Shown: piece by piece, positions 17,345-26,670 of the stretch
How positions within the stretch are numbered: position 1 is the stretch's first letter
How the letters are laid out: each line of letters starts with the position of its first letter
Assembly: GCF_051900425.1 (NCBI RefSeq)
Contig: NZ_JBHZGK010000003.1
Span: 1 to 64,000 of the forward strand
From: Frateuria_A sp051900425
GTDB lineage: Bacteria > Pseudomonadota > Gammaproteobacteria > Xanthomonadales > Rhodanobacteraceae
Direction of reading: 5' to 3'
DNA length: 64,000 nucleotides
Translations under genes and position numbers: made by a program
Notes under the pieces: model-generated
The model's database searches: none
The model's input: only the letters and a program-made list of their open reading frames with translations
What the model was told of the DNA's origin: nothing

Positions 17345-17530
17345 ATGACCAACATCTTCGACTTCCAGCCGGTCTACCCGCGCCACGACCTGATGATCGA
17401 GATCGGCAAGGTGCAGATGGCGATCGAACACCTGGCCGCGCGCACCGAGCAGGAGCGCCAGAACCTGGCTCCGCGCCTGGAATCGCACATGGTTCGCCTG
17501 CGCAACGCGCTGAGCCAGCTCGCCGCTTGA
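17345..17530 (+). CDS. small conserved-looking protein, unknown function
   Basis: A 61-residue acidic-basic mixed protein beginning MTNIFDFQPVYPRHDL and continuing as a probable long amphipathic helix or helical hairpin (MIEIGKVQMAIEHLA, then ERQNLAPRLESHMVRLRNAL). It has no signal peptide, cysteines or membrane segment. Third-position GC bias and composition resemble neighbouring genes. No strong Shine-Dalgarno sequence precedes the ATG. A CRP/Clp-like site lies upstream and a perfect 16-bp hairpin lies just after the stop, so it looks like an independently regulated single gene. Confidence 0.55.
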   Translation: MTNIFDFQPVYPRHDLMIEIGKVQMAIEHLAARTEQERQNLAPRLESHMVRLRNALSQLAA

Positions 17531-17537
17531 CCGCCCC

Positions 17538-17579
17538 GTTGCCGGGCGGAGCGACGTCGCCAGCGCTCCGCCCGGCAAC
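17538..17579. terminator. perfect 16-bp hairpin between convergent genes
   Basis: GTTGCCGGGCGGAGCG (17538-17553) and its exact complement (17564-17579) surround a 10-base loop, between the small gene (+) and pepN (-). It has no T tract on either side. It probably ends or protects both transcripts. Confidence 0.65.
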
Positions 17580-17593
17580 GTCTTGCGGCCCCG

Positions 17594-20224
17594 TTAGCCC
17601 TTGAGCATGTTGCCGACGATCTCGGCCAGGTTGCGCGAGAGGCGCTGTTCGGCCAGCCCCGCCACTGCCGCGCGCGCCTGTTCGCGCCGCATCGGCTCCA
17701 GCCGCTGCCAGCCGTTGAACGCCGTGGCCAGCCGCGCCGCCACCTGCGGGTTGAGCGCATCCAGTTCGGCCAGCCGCGCGGCCAGGAACCGGTAACCCTC
17801 GCCATCGGCGCGGTGGAAGCCGCTCGGATTGCCGCGCGCCCAGGTGCCCAGCAGCGCCTGTACGCGGTTGGGGTTTTTCAGGGTGAACTTCGGATCGGCC
17901 TCCAGCGCGCGCACGCGCGCCAGCGCGGGCTCGCCGGGGATCTGCGCCTGCACCGCGAACCACTTGTCCAGCGCCAGCGCATTGTCGGCGTGGCGCGTGC
18001 GGTAGCGGGCCAGGGCATCGGCCGCCTGCGGCGCCCCGCTGCGGACCAGCACGGCGAGACCGGCGAGGCGGTCGGTCATCGTCGCGGCGTGGGCGAACTG
18101 CGCCGCGGCGAAAGCCTGCGCCGCGGGCGCATCGAGCAGCACCAGCAGCTCCAGCACGCGACGCTTGAGCCGGCGCTGCGCCTGGCTGGCGGCATCCAGC
18201 GCGTCGCTCGCCTGCGCGGTGAGCGCGCGGTAGCGGTCGGCCAGTACGCCCGCGCCGATGCGTGCGGCCAGTTCGCGCTGCAGCGTCTGGCGCAGCGCAT
18301 GGATGCGCGCAGGGTCAACGTCGGTCTCGCGCTCGGCCAGTTCCACCTCGCCCGGGGGCGTCAGCAGGTCGGCCAGCAGCGCCGGATCCAGCGTGGACTG
18401 GCCGAACAGCCCGGCGAGCGTGTCGACCCATACCGCCAGCGCCTCCTGGCCGTGGCCGTCGCGCAATGCCGCGTAGGCACGCCAGGCCAGTTGCTGCGCA
18501 GCCTCCCAGCGGTTGAAGCCGTCGGTGTCGTGGGTCAGCAGCAGCGCAAGTTCGGACGGTGCGTATGCGTAGTCGAGGATGACCGGCGCCGAAAAACCGC
18601 GCAGCAGCGAGGGCACCGGCGCGCGCCCGATGCCGGGGAACACGAACGACTGCTCCTGCGTATCGAGCACCACCACCTGCTCCGTGGCGCCCTCGTGCAG
18701 CGGCAGCATGCGCCCATCCGGATCGAACAGCGCGAGCTTGACCGGGATCGGCAGCGGCCGCTTGTCCGGTTGGCCGGGCGTGGGCGGCGTGTGCTGGCGC
18801 AGGGTCAGCGTGTAGGAGCGCGTGGCGGCATCGTAGTGCCCCTCGCCCGACAGCCGTGGCGTGCCGGCCTGCCCGTACCAGGCGAGGTACGGCGACAGGT
18901 CGATGCCGTTGGCCTGACCCAGCGCAGCGAGGAAATCCTCCAGCGTGGCGGCACGACCATCGTTGCGCTCGAAATACCGGTCCATGCCGCGGCGGAATCC
19001 CTGCGGACCCAACCGCCCGGCCAGCATGCGCACCAGCTCCGAGCCTTTTTCGTACACCGTGGCGGTATAGAAATTGTTGATCTCGCTGTACTGCGAGGGA
19101 CGCACCGGATGCGCCAGCGGGCCGGCATCCTCGGGGAACTGCGCGCGGCGCAGCAGGGCGACGTCGTCGATGCGTTTGAGCGAGGCCGAATACATGTCCG
19201 CCGAGAACTGCTGCTCGCGGAACACGGTCAGCCCTTCCTTCAGCGACAGCTGGAACCAGTCACGGCAGGTGACCCGGTTGCCGCTCCAGTTGTGGAAGTA
19301 CTCGTGGCCGATCACCGCCTCGACCGCGCGGTACTCGTCGTCGGTCGTGGTGTCCCGATCGGCCAGCAGGTACTTGGCGTTGAAGATGTTGAGACCCTTG
19401 TTCTCCATCGCGCCCATGTTGAAGTCGTGCGTGGCCACGACGTGGAACACGTCCAGGTCGAAATTGCGCCCGTAGGCCTGCTCGTCCCAGCGCATGGCGC
19501 GCTCGAGCGCGTCCATGGCGTAGTGGCAGCACTCGATCACATCCGGCTCGGCCCAGATCACCAGCGCCACCTGGCGACCGTCGGCGGTGACGTAGTCGCG
19601 CTCGAGCTTTTCCAGCCGGCCGGCCACCAGCGCGAACAGGTAGCAGGGCTTCGGATACGGATCGACGAAACGTGCCCAGTGTCGTCCGTCCGGCAGCTCG
19701 CCGGCACCGTCCGGGTTGCCGCCGGCGAGCAGCACCGGGAAGCGCTCGCGGTCGGCGCGCAGCGTGACGGCGTAGCGCGTCAGCACGTCCGGACGGTCGG
19801 GAAAGAAGGTGATGTGGCGGAAGCCCTCGGCTTCGCACTGGGTCAGCAGGAAACCCCGCTCGCGCGAGCCGGACAGGTACAGCCCCTCCAGTGCGGTGTT
19901 GGCCGCCGGACGCACGCGCACGCGGGTCTCCAGCACGCTGCCGTCGGCAACGCCGTCGACTTCCAGCATGGCGTCGCGGTACCGGTAGCGGTTCCCCTCG
20001 AGCGGCTGGCCGTCCAGCGCGATGGCGAGCAGCTCCAGGCCCTCGCCGTCCAGGCGCAGCGGCACATCCTGTGCGGGGTCGCGGCGCAGGTGCAGGCGCG
20101 AGAGCACCTCGCTCGTGTCGATGCCAAGGTCGAACTCCAGTTCGATCCGCTCGACCGTCCAGGCGGGCGGGCGATAGTCGGCAAGACGGATGGGCGAGGG
20201 GGTCTGATCGTCGCGCGCAGTCAT
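17594..20224 (-). CDS. pepN: aminopeptidase N (M1 family)
   Basis: A cytoplasmic zinc metallopeptidase that removes N-terminal residues from peptides. The 876-residue product has the full domain order: an N-terminal beta domain, a catalytic domain with the exopeptidase motif GAMEN and the zinc motif HEYFHNW (His307, His311), a small beta domain and the C-terminal helical domain. Length and motifs match the E. coli-type enzyme. It is convergent with the 61-codon gene and divergent from the epimerase gene, so it is probably transcribed alone. Confidence 0.97.
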   Translation of the reverse strand: MTARDDQTPSPIRLADYRPPAWTVERIELEFDLGIDTSEVLSRLHLRRDPAQDVPLRLDGEGLELLAIALDGQPLEGNRYRYRDAMLEVDGVADGSVLETRVRVRPAANTALEGLYLSGSRERGFLLTQCEAEGFRHITFFPDRPDVLTRYAVTLRADRERFPVLLAGGNPDGAGELPDGRHWARFVDPYPKPCYLFALVAGRLEKLERDYVTADGRQVALVIWAEPDVIECCHYAMDALERAMRWDEQAYGRNFDLDVFHVVATHDFNMGAMENKGLNIFNAKYLLADRDTTTDDEYRAVEAVIGHEYFHNWSGNRVTCRDWFQLSLKEGLTVFREQQFSADMYSASLKRIDDVALLRRAQFPEDAGPLAHPVRPSQYSEINNFYTATVYEKGSELVRMLAGRLGPQGFRRGMDRYFERNDGRAATLEDFLAALGQANGIDLSPYLAWYGQAGTPRLSGEGHYDAATRSYTLTLRQHTPPTPGQPDKRPLPIPVKLALFDPDGRMLPLHEGATEQVVVLDTQEQSFVFPGIGRAPVPSLLRGFSAPVILDYAYAPSELALLLTHDTDGFNRWEAAQQLAWRAYAALRDGHGQEALAVWVDTLAGLFGQSTLDPALLADLLTPPGEVELAERETDVDPARIHALRQTLQRELAARIGAGVLADRYRALTAQASDALDAASQAQRRLKRRVLELLVLLDAPAAQAFAAAQFAHAATMTDRLAGLAVLVRSGAPQAADALARYRTRHADNALALDKWFAVQAQIPGEPALARVRALEADPKFTLKNPNRVQALLGTWARGNPSGFHRADGEGYRFLAARLAELDALNPQVAARLATAFNGWQRLEPMRREQARAAVAGLAEQRLSRNLAEIVGNMLKG

Positions 20225-20287
20225 GAGTAAGCAGCCGCTGGGGGAAGGCTCAGGCTAACATGCGACGCTTTCGCGACCGGACGGGAC

Positions 20288-21283
20288 ATGGGTGCTTTCG
20301 ACGTCGCCATCGAGTGGCTGGGCACGCAGCCGGTCGTGGTATTGAACGACAGTGCGCGTGGTCGCCGCGTGCGCATTGCGCGGCACGGTGCCTGCGTGCT
20401 GGGCATCGAGGCGGCGGTCGGCGGCGCGCGCGTGGAGCTGGCCGACGGGTATCGCGATGCCGCGGAAGTGACGGCCCGTCCCGGCTCGCGTTTCGCGGTG
20501 CTGGCGCCCTTCGCCAACCGCGTGGCCGACGCGCGCTACCGCTTCGAGGGCACCGGGTACGACCTCATGCCTGGCGCGACCGGCGCCGCGCGCGCCAGCC
20601 GCCATGGCTTCGTGCGTGATGCCGGGTTCATCGTGGGCGCACTCGATGCGGACGAGCATGCGGCCAGCGTGCTGCTGGCTACGCACATTCCGCCGCAAGC
20701 CGGCTATCCGTTCGCACTCGACCTCGCCGTGCGTTACGCGCTGGCGGCCGAGGGGCTCACGCTGGAGGCGACGCTGCGCAACGTGGGCAACCGCGTGGCA
20801 CCGGCCTTCGCCGGCTGGCATCCCTACTTCCGCCTGGGCGGCGACGCGCTGCCTTCATGGGAACTCACCATTCCCGCCGCCTGCGTGATCCGCACCGACG
20901 CGGACCATATTCCGCTGGCGGGCGAGGCCGCCTACCAGCCACTGGCGCAGGCCCCGGCACTCGACTTCCGCCAGCCGCGCGCCGTCGGTGCGCTTGAACT
21001 CAACCACACCTACGCCGACCTGCAGGCCGATGCCGATGGCCGCGTGCGCACGCGGCTGCGTGATCCGGCCAGCGGCCTGGGCATCGCGGTATGGCAGGAG
21101 CGCGGCGTGCTGCTCGCCTACACCGGCGACACGCTCGAACGCGGTGCGCGCCGCTCGCTCGCACTCGAACCGATGGAAAGCCTGCCCGACGCCTTCAACC
21201 GGCCCGACTGCGCCCAGGCCATCCGACTTGAACCCGGTGCCGCGCGCACGTTCCGCTGCGGCGTGGAGATCGATACGCCATGA
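20288..21283 (+). CDS. aldose 1-epimerase family protein
   Basis: A 331-residue galactose mutarotase-like protein. It carries the family signatures FANRVADARYRFEG, the catalytic His region RHGFVRDAGF (about 105-115) and FAGWHPYF. It would interconvert alpha and beta anomers of a sugar or sugar phosphate. It has no signal peptide, so it is probably cytoplasmic. Its stop overlaps the start of the following PLP enzyme gene (ATGA), so the two are co-translated although no metabolic link is obvious. Confidence 0.88.
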   Translation: MGAFDVAIEWLGTQPVVVLNDSARGRRVRIARHGACVLGIEAAVGGARVELADGYRDAAEVTARPGSRFAVLAPFANRVADARYRFEGTGYDLMPGATGAARASRHGFVRDAGFIVGALDADEHAASVLLATHIPPQAGYPFALDLAVRYALAAEGLTLEATLRNVGNRVAPAFAGWHPYFRLGGDALPSWELTIPAACVIRTDADHIPLAGEAAYQPLAQAPALDFRQPRAVGALELNHTYADLQADADGRVRTRLRDPASGLGIAVWQERGVLLAYTGDTLERGARRSLALEPMESLPDAFNRPDCAQAIRLEPGAARTFRCGVEIDTP

Positions 21284-22227
21284 CTGCCTTGCCCACGTTC
21301 GCCCAGATCCAGGACGCCGCCGCCCGCATCGCGCCGCATGCGCGGGTCACGCCGGTACTGCGCAGCGACGCGCTCGACGCGCTGGCCGGCGCGCAGCTGC
21401 ACTTCAAGTGCGAGAACCTGCAGCGTGGCGGTGCCTTCAAGTTCCGCGGCGCCTGCAACGCGGTGTGGGCGCTGGACGAGGCGGCCGCCGCGCGCGGCGT
21501 GGTCACGCATTCCTCCGGCAACCACGGCAATGCGCTGGCGCTGGCGGCGGCGACCCGTGGTATCCGCGCGCACGTGGTGGTGCCCGAGGGCGCCGTGCGC
21601 GCCAAGCTCGAGGCGATCGAACGCGCCGGCGCCGTACTGCACCGCTGCGCCCCGACCCAGGCCGCGCGCGAGGCGACCACTGCGCAACTCGTACGGGACA
21701 CCGGCGCGGTACTGGTGCATCCGTATGCCGACACGCAGGTGATGGCCGGGCAGGGCACCATCGCGCTGGAGCTGCTGGCGCAGGTGGCCGGTCTCGATGC
21801 GATCGTCACGCCGGTCGGCGGCGGCGGACTGGCCTCGGGCGTGGCGATCGCCGCGCATGCGCTGCGCCCGGAGCTCGCCCTTCATGCCGGCGAACCGGCG
21901 GGTGCGGATGACGCCGCGCGTTCGCTTGCCCGCGGCGAACGTGTCACCGACGTGGTACCGCAGACCGTCTGCGATGGCCTGCGTGCACTGGTCGGCGAGC
22001 CTAACCTCGAGGCGTTGCGCCAGCACCGGATCGCTATCGTCACGGTGACCGACGAGGAGAGCGTCGCGGCCATGCGGCCGCTGTGGCAGGAGCTCAAGCA
22101 AGTGGTGGAAGTCTCCAGCGCAACCGCCTTCGCCGCGGTGCTCAAAGCTCGCGAGCGCTTCGCCGGCCGCCGCGTCGGCGTCGTGCTCACCGGCGGTAAC
22201 GTCGATCTGGACGCGCTGCCGTGGTGA
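21280..22227 (+). CDS. PLP-dependent serine/threonine dehydratase-like enzyme (fold type II)
   Basis: A 315-residue enzyme of the threonine dehydratase/serine racemase group. The PLP lysine sits in GGAFKFRGA (about Lys51), the substrate/PLP loop is SSGNHGNALA (about 77-86) and the phosphate-binding glycines are GGGGLASG (about 182-189). No regulatory ACT domain is present, so it is closer to catabolic threonine deaminase, serine racemase or 3-hydroxyaspartate ammonia-lyase than to IlvA. The substrate cannot be settled from sequence. It starts inside the preceding stop codon and ends just before a palindromic repeat. Confidence 0.85.
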   Translation: MTALPTFAQIQDAAARIAPHARVTPVLRSDALDALAGAQLHFKCENLQRGGAFKFRGACNAVWALDEAAAARGVVTHSSGNHGNALALAAATRGIRAHVVVPEGAVRAKLEAIERAGAVLHRCAPTQAAREATTAQLVRDTGAVLVHPYADTQVMAGQGTIALELLAQVAGLDAIVTPVGGGGLASGVAIAAHALRPELALHAGEPAGADDAARSLARGERVTDVVPQTVCDGLRALVGEPNLEALRQHRIAIVTVTDEESVAAMRPLWQELKQVVEVSSATAFAAVLKARERFAGRRVGVVLTGGNVDLDALPW

Positions 22228-22230
22228 CTG

Positions 22231-22300
22231 TGCAGGAGCGCACCTGTGTGCGACCCGCCGTCGCCGGGAGACCGCGGTCGCGCACAGGTGCGCTCCTACA
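22231..22300. repeat. palindromic intergenic repeat, complete copy 1
   Basis: Left arm GCAGGAGCGCACCTGTGTGC and right arm GCGCACAGGTGCGCTCCTAC form a near-perfect inverted repeat of about 22 bp around a 22-base centre. The same arms recur at 28758-28816 and 28931-28989. It overlaps the last codons and stop of the EamA gene and may act as the convergent terminator. Confidence 0.85.
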
Positions 22301-23192
22301 CCAGCGTTCTTTCGCGCTTGCCCAGGCGCACGCCCACCACGGCCCCCAACCCCGCCAGCACCAGCGCGATCCCCAGCCATTCCATCGCATCGGGCCGCTC
22401 GTCGAGGATCAGCCAGGCCAGCAGCACGCTGACCACCGGCACGCCGAGGCTGGACAGGCTCGCGACCGTGGTCGGCAGGCGCTTGAGCACCACCAGCCAC
22501 AGCCCCCAGGCCACGCTGGAGGCCATCACCGCGCTGTAGACCAGCGCGCCGGCGAAGGCCCAGTTCCAGGCGATCGGCCGCGAGGGCACCAGTAGCGCAA
22601 CCAGTCCCAGAGCCAATGCGCCGACCAGCATCTGCCAGCTGGTCAACGACAGGGCCGACACCGCGTGGCGCTGGAACAGCCGTTTGCTGAGTACCGTTCC
22701 GGCCGCCCACGCGGCGCCGCCGGCGAGCGCCAGCGCCGTGCTCAGCGGGCTGCCCAGGCCCTGCCAGGGTTCGAGGATGCACAGCAGTCCGGCAGCGGCG
22801 AGCGCCAGGCCCAGCCAATGCCGCGCCGAGGGCGTCTCGCCCAGCAGCGGCCAGGCCAGCAGCACCGACCAGAACGGCATGCTGTAGGCCAGCAATGCCA
22901 CGTGCCCGGCGCCGCCGCCGACCAGCGCCCACTGCTCCAGTCCCTGGAACGCGGCGGTCTGGCACAGGCCGATCAGCACGGTGGACAGCAGCGGCGGGGG
23001 ACGCAGCGACTGCCGGCTCACGGCCAATGCGGCGAACAGCACCACCGCGCCAAGCAGGTAACGCAACGCGGCGAAGTCGAACGGCCCCGCCCAGTTCAGC
23101 GCCTGCTTCATCACCACCCAGCTGTAGGCCCAGATCAGGATGGTGCCGGCGAGGGCGCCCAGCGCGCTGCGCTGCGGGGAGGTTGTCGACAT
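22296..23192 (-). CDS. EamA/DMT-superfamily transporter
   Basis: A 298-residue inner-membrane protein with ten predicted helices arranged as two EamA repeats (about 10-140 and 150-285). It belongs to the drug/metabolite transporter superfamily, whose bacterial members often export amino acids or metabolites. The substrate is unknown. The last base pairs lie inside palindromic repeat copy 1, so its C-terminus (KRERTLV) is partly repeat-encoded. Confidence 0.88.
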   Translation of the reverse strand: MSTTSPQRSALGALAGTILIWAYSWVVMKQALNWAGPFDFAALRYLLGAVVLFAALAVSRQSLRPPPLLSTVLIGLCQTAAFQGLEQWALVGGGAGHVALLAYSMPFWSVLLAWPLLGETPSARHWLGLALAAAGLLCILEPWQGLGSPLSTALALAGGAAWAAGTVLSKRLFQRHAVSALSLTSWQMLVGALALGLVALLVPSRPIAWNWAFAGALVYSAVMASSVAWGLWLVVLKRLPTTVASLSSLGVPVVSVLLAWLILDERPDAMEWLGIALVLAGLGAVVGVRLGKRERTLV

Positions 23193-23272
23193 GGCAAGGA
23201 ACGCGCGGGAAAGTGCGCCAGTGTACGCCGCGCGCTGCGCTACATTGGCCTTGCTGCCATCAGGGGATTTCC

Positions 23273-23827
23273 ATGCACCGCTGCGCCTGGGCCACCGACG
23301 ACGTGCTATGCGCCTACCACGACACCGAGTGGGGCGTGCCGCTGCACGATGACCGCCAGCTGTTCGAGTTCCTCTCCCTGGAAGGCGCGCAGGCAGGGCT
23401 CTCGTGGCGCACCGTGTTGGCCAGGCGCGAGCGCTACCGCGCGGTATTCCACGGCTTCGACATCGCGCGCGTGGCGCGCATGACCGATCGCGAGCTGGAA
23501 AAGGCGCTCACCGATCCGGGCATCATCCGCAATCGCCTGAAGGTCACCGCCACGCGCGACAACGCCCGTGCCGCGTTGAAGGCCATCGAGGCGCACGGCA
23601 GCCTGGACGCCTATCTGTGGTCGTTCGTCGACGCCGAGCCGCGGCGCAACCGCTGGAAGACCAGCGCCGAGGTGCCCGCCACGACGCCGGCGTCCGACCG
23701 CATGAGCAAGGGGTTGAAGAAGGACGGCTTCCGCTTCGTCGGCAGCACCATCTGCTACGCGCTGATGCAGGCCACCGGCATGGTCAACGACCACCTGGTC
23801 GGCTGCTTTCGCCATCGCCAGGTCTGA
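23273..23827 (+). CDS. tag: DNA-3-methyladenine glycosylase I
   Basis: A base-excision repair enzyme that removes 3-methyladenine from alkylated DNA. The 184-residue product has the Tag zinc ligands: Cys4 and His16 near the N-terminus (RCAWATDD, YHDTEWG) and the His/Cys pair in NDHLVGCFRH at the end. The acidic active-site region LEGAQAGLSW (about 37-46) is intact. AGGGGA lies at good spacing before the ATG at 23273. It diverges from the EamA gene. Confidence 0.95.
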   Translation: MHRCAWATDDVLCAYHDTEWGVPLHDDRQLFEFLSLEGAQAGLSWRTVLARRERYRAVFHGFDIARVARMTDRELEKALTDPGIIRNRLKVTATRDNARAALKAIEAHGSLDAYLWSFVDAEPRRNRWKTSAEVPATTPASDRMSKGLKKDGFRFVGSTICYALMQATGMVNDHLVGCFRHRQV

Positions 23828-23831
23828 ACGG

Positions 23832-23892
23832 GCACTTTCGCAAGGCTTCCCCCATCCGCCCTTCGGGCCCCTTCCCCCGCGAACGGGGAAGG
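23832..23892. repeat. CTTCCCCCGCG-type intergenic repeat
   Basis: The segment CATCCGCCCTTCGGGC followed by CCTTCCCCCGCG also occurs, slightly varied, at 39935-39968. The complement of GCTTCCCCC next to it recurs at 40050-40060. This one lies between tag and the DUF72 gene; 23893-24091 holds nothing else recognisable. Confidence 0.6.
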
Positions 23893-24091
23893 ATCGAAAG
23901 CGTAGTGCCGCGCTGTCGAGCCTTTCCCTTGCCAACCCGGGGGACGATGCCGACAGGCGGATGGGCGCGCGTTCGGCGACGCCAAGCGCGCTTGCGTCAG
24001 TGGCGCCTGGGGCACCGGAAGGCAGCGATTCACCGGTGCATCACCCGGCGGACGCTTGCATGGAGGGCGGTTTCCGCGGACAGGATGGAGC

Positions 24092-24967
24092 GTGGCCACA
24101 CTGCGCATCGGCATTTCCGGCTGGCGCTATGCGCCCTGGCGCGGCGTGTTCTATCCGAAGGACCTGCCGCAGCGGGCCGAACTCGAGTACGCCTCGCGTC
24201 AGGTCGGCAGCGTCGAGCTCAACGGCTCGTTCTACAGCCTGCAGCGGCCCTCCAGCTACGCGTGCTGGAGCGCGGACACGCCGCGCGGCTTCGTGTTCGC
24301 GGTGAAGGGACCGCGCTTCATCACGCACATCAAGCGGCTGCGCGACTTCGACGGGCCGCTCGCCAACTTCCTCGCATCGGGCCTGTTCGAACTGGGCGCG
24401 AAGCTGGGCCCGATCCTGTGGCAGTGCCCGCCGACCCAGCGTTTCGATGAGGCGTTGTTCGACCATTTCCTTGGCGCGCTGCCCCGCGACACGCTCCAGG
24501 CCGCCGCACTCGCACGCCGGCACGACCACCGCCTGAAGCACGGCGCGAGCGTCAGCCCCGACCGCAAGCGTCGCCTGCGCCACGCGCTGGAGATCCGCCA
24601 CGAGAGTTTCATCTGCGAGGCGTTCATCGCGCTGCTGCGCCGGCACAAGGTCGCGCTGGTGGTGGCTGATACCGCCGGGCGCTGGCCCTACCTGGAAGAC
24701 GTCACAGCCGACTTCATGTACCTGCGCCTGCACGGCGACGAGAAGCTCTACACCAGCGGCTACAGCGACCAGGCGCTGGAACGCTGGGCGGCGCGCATCC
24801 GTGCCTGGTCGCAGGGTGGCGAGCCGGAGGATGCCGTGCGCGCCAGCCCGCGGCCGCCGCCCAAGCGCGCCAGCCGCGACGTGTACTGCTACTTCGACAA
24901 CGACGCCAAGGTGCACGCACCGTTCGACGCGCAGGCATTGATGCGGAAGCTGGGGCTGGCGGAGTGA
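24092..24967 (+). CDS. DUF72 family protein (YecE-like)
   Basis: A 291-residue TIM-barrel-like protein. It opens with the family signature RIGISGWRYAPWRGVFYP, then VELNGSFYSLQ, FVFAVKGPRFITH and YLRLHGDEKLYTSGYSD near the end. The function of DUF72 proteins is not established, although the fold resembles sugar isomerases and endonuclease IV. I chose the GTG at 24092 because it directly precedes the conserved start and AGGA lies six bases upstream. An ATG at 24056 would add 12 atypical residues. Confidence 0.88.
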   Translation: MATLRIGISGWRYAPWRGVFYPKDLPQRAELEYASRQVGSVELNGSFYSLQRPSSYACWSADTPRGFVFAVKGPRFITHIKRLRDFDGPLANFLASGLFELGAKLGPILWQCPPTQRFDEALFDHFLGALPRDTLQAAALARRHDHRLKHGASVSPDRKRRLRHALEIRHESFICEAFIALLRRHKVALVVADTAGRWPYLEDVTADFMYLRLHGDEKLYTSGYSDQALERWAARIRAWSQGGEPEDAVRASPRPPPKRASRDVYCYFDNDAKVHAPFDAQALMRKLGLAE

Positions 24968-25066
24968 GGGGAGGGGAGACCCGGCCCTCCCGTTGAAAGG
25001 GAGGGAGCCAATCGCGACGCGTGCCTTGGCCCCTCCCTTTCAAGGGGACGGTCTGGATTGGGGTGG
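24968..25066. repeat. CCCTCCC-type inverted repeat between convergent genes
   Basis: CCCTCCCGTTGAAAGGGAGGG forms a hairpin at about 24982-25002, and CCCCTCCCTTTCAAGGGG repeats the core in another arrangement at about 25030-25048. It lies between the DUF72 gene and the convergent trehalase gene and probably ends both transcripts. Confidence 0.55.
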
Positions 25067-25083
25067 GTTTCGCCGCAAGCAGC

Positions 25084-26670
25084 TCACTTGCTCGCGGCCT
25101 TGGCCTGGTTCGCCTCGTTGCCCGGATCCTCGTGCAGCAACCGCCGCGTCACCCCGTTGGTCCAGCCGAAGCCGTCCTGCAGCGGGTACTCGCCGCCCCC
25201 GCCACCCTCGGCGTCCTCGCCGTCGTGGGTGACCACGTATTTCTCCACCAGCTTGCTCTCCTTCTTGTAGAGCGTGCCCACGGTGCGCAGCCAGCGGCAG
25301 GCGATGTCGTCGGCATCGATGTCGTAGTTGCGCATGCCGCGGATCGCCATCCACTGCAGTGGTGCCCAGCCGTTGGGCTGGTCCCACTGCTGCCCGCTGT
25401 CGTGCTCGCTGGTGCCCAGGCCGCCCTCGCGCAACAGCCGGTCACGCAGTGCGTGCGCGGTGCGATGGGCCTGTTCATGGCTGGCCAGGCCGATGAACAG
25501 CGGCGCGGCGGTGGCGCTGTTGAGTGCCTCGCGCGGCGCGTCGCGCTCGAAGTCGTAGTCGAGAAAGGCGCCGGCCTGCTCGTTCCACAGCAATCGCTCG
25601 ATGCCCTGCTTGCGCAGTTCGGCGCGCTGCTGGAACTTCTCCGCCTGCTTGCGCTGACCCACCGCGTGGTTGAGCAGGCAGATCTGCCGCTCCAGCTTGT
25701 ACAGGAAGCAGTTGAGGTCCACCGGCAGGATCGAGGTGGTGCGGATGGTCGACAGCTCCGAGCCGTCGCACCAGCGCGAGCTGAAATCCCAGCCGGAGGC
25801 CGCGCCCGCGCGCAGCTCGCGGTACACCTGGTGCGCCGGTCGATGGGACTTGCGCGCGGTGAGTACGTCCTCGCGGTAGGACTCCTCGCGCGGCGTGTCG
25901 CGGTCGTCCCAGTAGCGGTTGAGGATGCTGCCGTCGTCCAGGCACACGCAGTGCCGGCGCGCGTCGCCCGGGCGCATCTCCTCGGCGCCGGCCATCCAGA
26001 AGTTGTACTCCTTGCGCAGGCGCGGCAGGTATTCGATCGCCTTGCACACGCCCTTCGACTCGAACAGCTCCACCATCAGTGCGAACACGGGGGGCTGCGA
26101 GCGGCTGAGGTAATAGGTGCGGTTGCCGTTGGGCACGTGGCCGTAGGTATCGATCAGGTAGGCGAAGTTGTTCGCCATCGATGCCAGCAGGTCGTGCCGG
26201 CCGCTCTCGGCCAGGCCCAGCATGGTGAAGTAGGAGTCCCAGTAGTACAGCTCGGCGAAGCGCCCGCCGGGCACCACGTAATCGTTGGGCAGCGGCAGGA
26301 TCGACGAGTTCGGCGGATGCTGGCGCGGGTGGCGGGTGAGCACGTCCCACAGGCTGTCGATGTGTGCCTTGAGCGGTTGCCCCGGCGGCGACTTGTAGTG
26401 GCTGGTGTGCACCTGGGGCGGGTCGAAGTTCGCGTGCACGAAGCCGGCCAGGTCGAAGCCGTCCTCGTCGCATTGCTCGCGGTACTCCTCCAGGATGTCC
26501 TCCGGGTCGCCGCGCGGCACGCAGTCGACGAAGGTCTTGCTGTCGGTGAACACGCAGCCCATCTGCACCGCGATGAACAGCTCCTGGTAGCGGTCCGCCG
26601 GCGTGAGGGTGTCCGCCTTGGGGACGCTGGCCGCCCTCTCCTCGTTCTGGCGCTTGGTCTGGTCGGTCAT
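25084..26670 (-). CDS. cytoplasmic trehalase (GH37)
   Basis: Hydrolyses trehalose to two glucoses. The 528-residue product carries both trehalase signatures, PGGRFAELYYWDSYF and QWDQPNGWAPLQW, together with the RAGAASGWDFSSRW region with its catalytic Asp and a C-terminal glycine-rich segment (EGGGGGEY). No signal peptide is visible, so it is TreF-like rather than periplasmic TreA. The ATG at 26670 overlaps the stop of the upstream SDR gene (ATGA), which argues for a shared mRNA. Confidence 0.95.
   Translation of the reverse strand: MTDQTKRQNEERAASVPKADTLTPADRYQELFIAVQMGCVFTDSKTFVDCVPRGDPEDILEEYREQCDEDGFDLAGFVHANFDPPQVHTSHYKSPPGQPLKAHIDSLWDVLTRHPRQHPPNSSILPLPNDYVVPGGRFAELYYWDSYFTMLGLAESGRHDLLASMANNFAYLIDTYGHVPNGNRTYYLSRSQPPVFALMVELFESKGVCKAIEYLPRLRKEYNFWMAGAEEMRPGDARRHCVCLDDGSILNRYWDDRDTPREESYREDVLTARKSHRPAHQVYRELRAGAASGWDFSSRWCDGSELSTIRTTSILPVDLNCFLYKLERQICLLNHAVGQRKQAEKFQQRAELRKQGIERLLWNEQAGAFLDYDFERDAPREALNSATAAPLFIGLASHEQAHRTAHALRDRLLREGGLGTSEHDSGQQWDQPNGWAPLQWMAIRGMRNYDIDADDIACRWLRTVGTLYKKESKLVEKYVVTHDGEDAEGGGGGEYPLQDGFGWTNGVTRRLLHEDPGNEANQAKAASK

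Noticed and set aside
17056..17355. 99-codon minus-strand open frame across the candidate small RNA
   Set aside because: It spans promoter, hairpin and CRP-like site, has no ribosome binding site and its composition is that of a shadow frame.
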